From assembly GCA_025449935.1 (NCBI GenBank), contig JANWIJ010000109.1:1-43441 (forward strand): a stretch of 43,441 nucleotides of DNA. Reading direction: 5' to 3'. A program made the translations under genes and the position numbers. The notes under the pieces were generated by a model. The model ran no database searches and was not told the origin of the DNA. It was given only the letters and a program-made list of their open reading frames with translations. This document shows, piece by piece, positions 40,614-43,441 of this stretch (positions are counted from its first letter, which is position 1; every line of letters begins with the position of its first letter). This stretch comes from Chitinophagaceae bacterium. GTDB taxonomy: Bacteria; Bacteroidota; Bacteroidia; Chitinophagales; Chitinophagaceae.

Positions 40614-43441
40614 CTACTCTTTAATTGCCCTGATTAAAGCATCCTGTATTTTACCTCTTATCAGCATTTGTCCCAACTTATTATTGTTCCGGGTAGGATG
40701 AACCCGGTTGGATAAAAAGATATAAACCAGGTCCTGTACCGGATCAACCCATACACAGGTACCGGTATAACCCGTATGTCCATACGTTCCAGGAGAAGCT
40801 AAGGCAGAAGGGTAAGGTTCTTTCCTGGTATCATTGTCTTTTTCGGGTTTATCAAATCCTAAACCACGCCGGCTGATATCACTTCCATAGGAAGTAAACA
40901 GGCTTATCGTTTCCGGTTTCAGGTACCGTTCCCCGTTCAGTTCTCCACCATTCAGCAACATCTGGTAAAGTAAGGAGAGGTCGTATGCATTTGAAAATAA
41001 TCCTGCATGGCCCGCTACCCCGCCAAACATGGAGGCACCTTCATCGTGAACATCCCCGATGGTTGTCTGGCGCCGGAAATGCTTTTCCGTTTCCGTGGGT
41101 ACCAGGCATTCCAGCTGGAACCGGTTACGCGGTTTGAAACCCGTCGAATACATTCCGAGCGGGTTATAGAATGTTTTTTGCGTATACTGATCTAAGGTCA
41201 ACCCTGAAATCTGTTCAACAATTTTTCCTAAAAAAATAAAATCATTATCACTGTACACATATTTATTTTTAGGACCCAGCGGACTTTTGATGATACGGCT
41301 GAACATGGTGTCGTTCCAGTCATTCCTCATATAAATATTTTCGGCCACGCGGATATCGAAACCGGGTCCGGGTCTATCGGAATAAATGGCCGGGTTGGGA
41401 ATACCGGTATTGGTATCGATGGTTTCTTTATAAAATGCAATAAAAGGGACCAGGCCTGCCTGGTGTAGTAAAATATCCCTGATCTCCAGCTCCCCTTTAT
41501 TTGTTCCTTTTACCTGCGGCAGGTAATCTTTCAGCTTTTTATCCAGTTTAATTTTGCCTTCCTCGTATAATTTCATCACAGAAACAGTCGTGGCCGAGAT
41601 CTTGGTAACAGAGGCCAGGTCAAAAATACTTTCGGGGCTCATGGGCGGGGAAGTTTCATATTCATAATTACCAAAAGCCTTGTGATAGATAATATTTCCT
41701 TTGTGCGCAGCCAGTATCACACACCCGGGATATGCTTTCTGGGTAAGTCCATCCAGGGCAATGGAATCCACTTCACTGAATTTTTCTTTTTGAATACCTG
41801 CTTTGGGGGATTTGATGCCGCCATGTACTATACCATCTCCATACTTAAAGTTGCAGAATGATACCGGCAGCTTTCCCATGGAGAAGATCTTTCCTTCCAG
41901 GAGGTCGGCAGCGGCCTGCTGGGTTATTGCATCATCCTGGTAACAGGCAGCCAATGTCCAGGCATCACAGAAATTTTTTGTGGCCAGCACATTCCCAAAC
42001 GTCAGGGTAATGGTTTTGATAAAGTTCAGCTCCTTGTATAATCGTATAGCCACAGTGCTTAATCCAAAATTATCGGCCGGCCGGAGGGAGTAGTTATGAA
42101 CGCCAATGATGATAGCATCATATTTCCCATCTTTTGGGACAGCTTTTAATATTTCGTCGGCTTTATCCTGGCCGTCTTTATAGGATAATAAAAAAACATC
42201 AGCATTGTAATCCTGCTGCAGTCTTTTGCCAAATTCGTTCACTGTAGAGGTTCCAATACCCACATACGCGATTTTCTTTTGTTGCCCGGACAAGGGGATC
42301 TGGGCATAATCCGTACGCGAAGCTGTAGTGCCTGCCAGGGAAAGTACCGTGATACCGTTTTGTGCAACCTCCCGCCGAATCGCATCGGTTTTGACATTCA
42401 GGTCATCCAGCAGGTTATTCGTATCAACCGGTGACCATTGGTGCAAGCCAAGGTTGTATTTTGACAGCAGTACCTTTTTTACTTTTTTATTGATATCCTC
42501 CCAGTTTAGTTTCTTCTCTTTAATTGCTTTTTTGACCGCTTCGATTGATTCTTTTACGTTTTCGGGTAAACAAAGCATGTCATTACCCGCAACCAGTGCT
42601 TCTACCGAAATCGTACCCCCGGGAAAGAACTTGGTAACCCCTTTCATCTCCAGCGCATCTGTGAAAGTGAGGCCATCGTAATTCATTTTCTTTTTCAACA
42701 GGTCCGTAACATTTTTTCGCGATATGGAGGTGGCTTTATTGGCGGTATTATCAATAGCAGGGATATATAAGTGTGCAATCATCACACTGCCGATACCCGC
42801 ATCAAAGACCGCTTTAAAAGGAACCAGCTCCATAGCTTCCAGCTGATCCATCGATTTATTGATAACCGGCAGGTCAAAATGAGAATCTACATCCACATCT
42901 CCATGCCCGGGAAAATGTTTGGCACAAGCCATGATACCCGCATCCTGCATTCCTTTCATATATGCCACGCCAAATCTTGAAACTTTCTCTTTGTCCTCGC
43001 CAAACGAACGATACCCGATAACCGGGTTGTTCGGGTTATTATTAATGTCGACAACCGGGGCATAGTTAACATGTACGCCGATGCGTTTGCATTGCTCCCC
43101 AACCGCCACACCCATCCTGTAAACAAGGTCCTCATAGTTCAGGGCACCCAGGGTAAGCTGGTAAGGAAATTTAATCACACTGTCCAGCCGCATTCCCAAT
43201 CCCCATTCCCCGTCAATAGTGACCATCAGGGGTGTCCTGGCGATACTTTGGTAATAGTTGGTCAGCTTAGCCTGCCGGACGGGTCCCCCCTGGAAAAAAC
43301 ATAAACCCCCGACGTTGTATTTTTTGATATCATTCACCACTTTGGCTACATGATCCGGACCAAGATTGGAATGTGCCCGGATGACCATGAGCTGCGCGAT
43401 TCTCTCGTCATTGCCCAGGCTTTTAAACACGCTATCGGTCC
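40614..43441 (-). CDS. GH3 (NagZ-type) glucosaminidase fused to a serine beta-lactamase-fold hydrolase, 5' end beyond window
   Basis: The frame is open to the right edge (TDSVFKSLGNDERIAQLM), so the start, probably with a signal peptide, is missing; a GTG at 43430 is unlikely to be the true start. About 940 residues are visible. The first third is a glycoside hydrolase 3 domain with the NagZ signature KHFPGHGDVDVDSH and the nucleophile aspartate in FTDALEMKGV. A GH3 C-terminal-like domain follows. The last 370 residues are a class C beta-lactamase/esterase fold with SVTK (S-x-x-K), YSDN (Y-x-N) and HTG. The combination suggests removal of N-acetylglucosamine and then cleavage of the peptide from muramic acid. 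Confidence 0.92.
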   Translation of the reverse strand, partial: TDSVFKSLGNDERIAQLMVIRAHSNLGPDHVAKVVNDIKKYNVGGLCFFQGGPVRQAKLTNYYQSIARTPLMVTIDGEWGLGMRLDSVIKFPYQLTLGALNYEDLVYRMGVAVGEQCKRIGVHVNYAPVVDINNNPNNPVIGYRSFGEDKEKVSRFGVAYMKGMQDAGIMACAKHFPGHGDVDVDSHFDLPVINKSMDQLEAMELVPFKAVFDAGIGSVMIAHLYIPAIDNTANKATSISRKNVTDLLKKKMNYDGLTFTDALEMKGVTKFFPGGTISVEALVAGNDMLCLPENVKESIEAVKKAIKEKKLNWEDINKKVKKVLLSKYNLGLHQWSPVDTNNLLDDLNVKTDAIRREVAQNGITVLSLAGTTASRTDYAQIPLSGQQKKIAYVGIGTSTVNEFGKRLQQDYNADVFLLSYKDGQDKADEILKAVPKDGKYDAIIIGVHNYSLRPADNFGLSTVAIRLYKELNFIKTITLTFGNVLATKNFCDAWTLAACYQDDAITQQAAADLLEGKIFSMGKLPVSFCNFKYGDGIVHGGIKSPKAGIQKEKFSEVDSIALDGLTQKAYPGCVILAAHKGNIIYHKAFGNYEYETSPPMSPESIFDLASVTKISATTVSVMKLYEEGKIKLDKKLKDYLPQVKGTNKGELEIRDILLHQAGLVPFIAFYKETIDTNTGIPNPAIYSDRPGPGFDIRVAENIYMRNDWNDTMFSRIIKSPLGPKNKYVYSDNDFIFLGKIVEQISGLTLDQYTQKTFYNPLGMYSTGFKPRNRFQLECLVPTETEKHFRRQTTIGDVHDEGASMFGGVAGHAGLFSNAYDLSLLYQMLLNGGELNGERYLKPETISLFTSYGSDISRRGLGFDKPEKDNDTRKEPYPSALASPGTYGHTGYTGTCVWVDPVQDLVYIFLSNRVHPTRNNNKLGQMLIRGKIQDALIRAIKE

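Noticed and set aside
1-43441. CRISPR array, tRNA, rRNA, insertion sequence, prophage or toxin-antitoxin system
   Set aside because: I found no regularly spaced repeats, cloverleaf sequences, rRNA segments, transposase or integrase motifs, or paired small toxin-antitoxin genes.

Overview
The window is chromosomal DNA from a member of the Bacteroidota, most likely the family Chitinophagaceae. The signs are a SusC/SusD outer-membrane pair, gliding-type genes gldE and gldD next to ssb and mutY, a 31-residue mS38-like (AURKAIP1/Cox24) protein ahead of an RNase E/G gene, and a CarB without its C-terminal regulatory domain. Several genes are also preceded by Bacteroidota-type promoters (TTG, then 17-23 nt, then TAnnTTTG). 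The gene content is mainly core. I see no rRNA, tRNA, CRISPR array, insertion sequence, integrase or phage gene.

Layout. 1-5009: a partial M23 peptidase (minus), a small lipoprotein and carB. 5010-5519: a gene-free stretch with strong hairpins, possibly a minus-strand small RNA. 5520-12267: a plus-strand run of a helical-repeat protein, a DinB-fold protein, comEC, purH and an EamA transporter, ending against a convergent deacetylase-like gene (DUF7033 type). 13667-19619: a small secreted protein, a thioredoxin-TPR protein, the minus-strand pair DUF3109-lutB, a large TPR membrane protein and a DUF2306 membrane protein. 19660-25471: a small membrane-anchored protein; on the minus strand mutY, ssb, gldE and gldD; on the plus strand an HU-family protein, a TPR protein and the mS38-like mini-gene. 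25661-32950: rng, then on the minus strand a SusD/SusC pair and a YugP-type zinc peptidase. 32951-33436: a second gene-free stretch with a palindrome, a probable structured non-coding RNA and a strong terminator. 33437-40603: radA, comF, a beta-helix lipoprotein, glutathione peroxidase, holB and a ricT-like gene with a Cys-rich start and a Gln/Asn-rich tail. 40614-43441: a partial minus-strand gene fusing a NagZ-type GH3 glucosaminidase to a serine beta-lactamase-fold hydrolase.

How the genes work together. comEC, comF and radA, with ssb, are genes of natural transformation and recombination. mutY, ssb, holB, radA and the HU protein form a replication and repair set. carB and purH supply pyrimidine and purine synthesis. 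The M23 peptidase and the GH3-hydrolase fusion act on peptidoglycan. The SusC/SusD pair stands alone, with no glycoside hydrolase or regulator beside it, so its substrate cannot be inferred.

The most interesting unexplained signals are the candidate structured RNA at about 33112-33289, the second possible small RNA at about 5187-5310 (minus), GC-rich palindromic insertions inside the radA and holB reading frames, the one-polypeptide muropeptide hydrolase, and a 12-bp perfect inverted repeat between two convergent genes. No clearly novel multi-gene defence or metabolic system was found.
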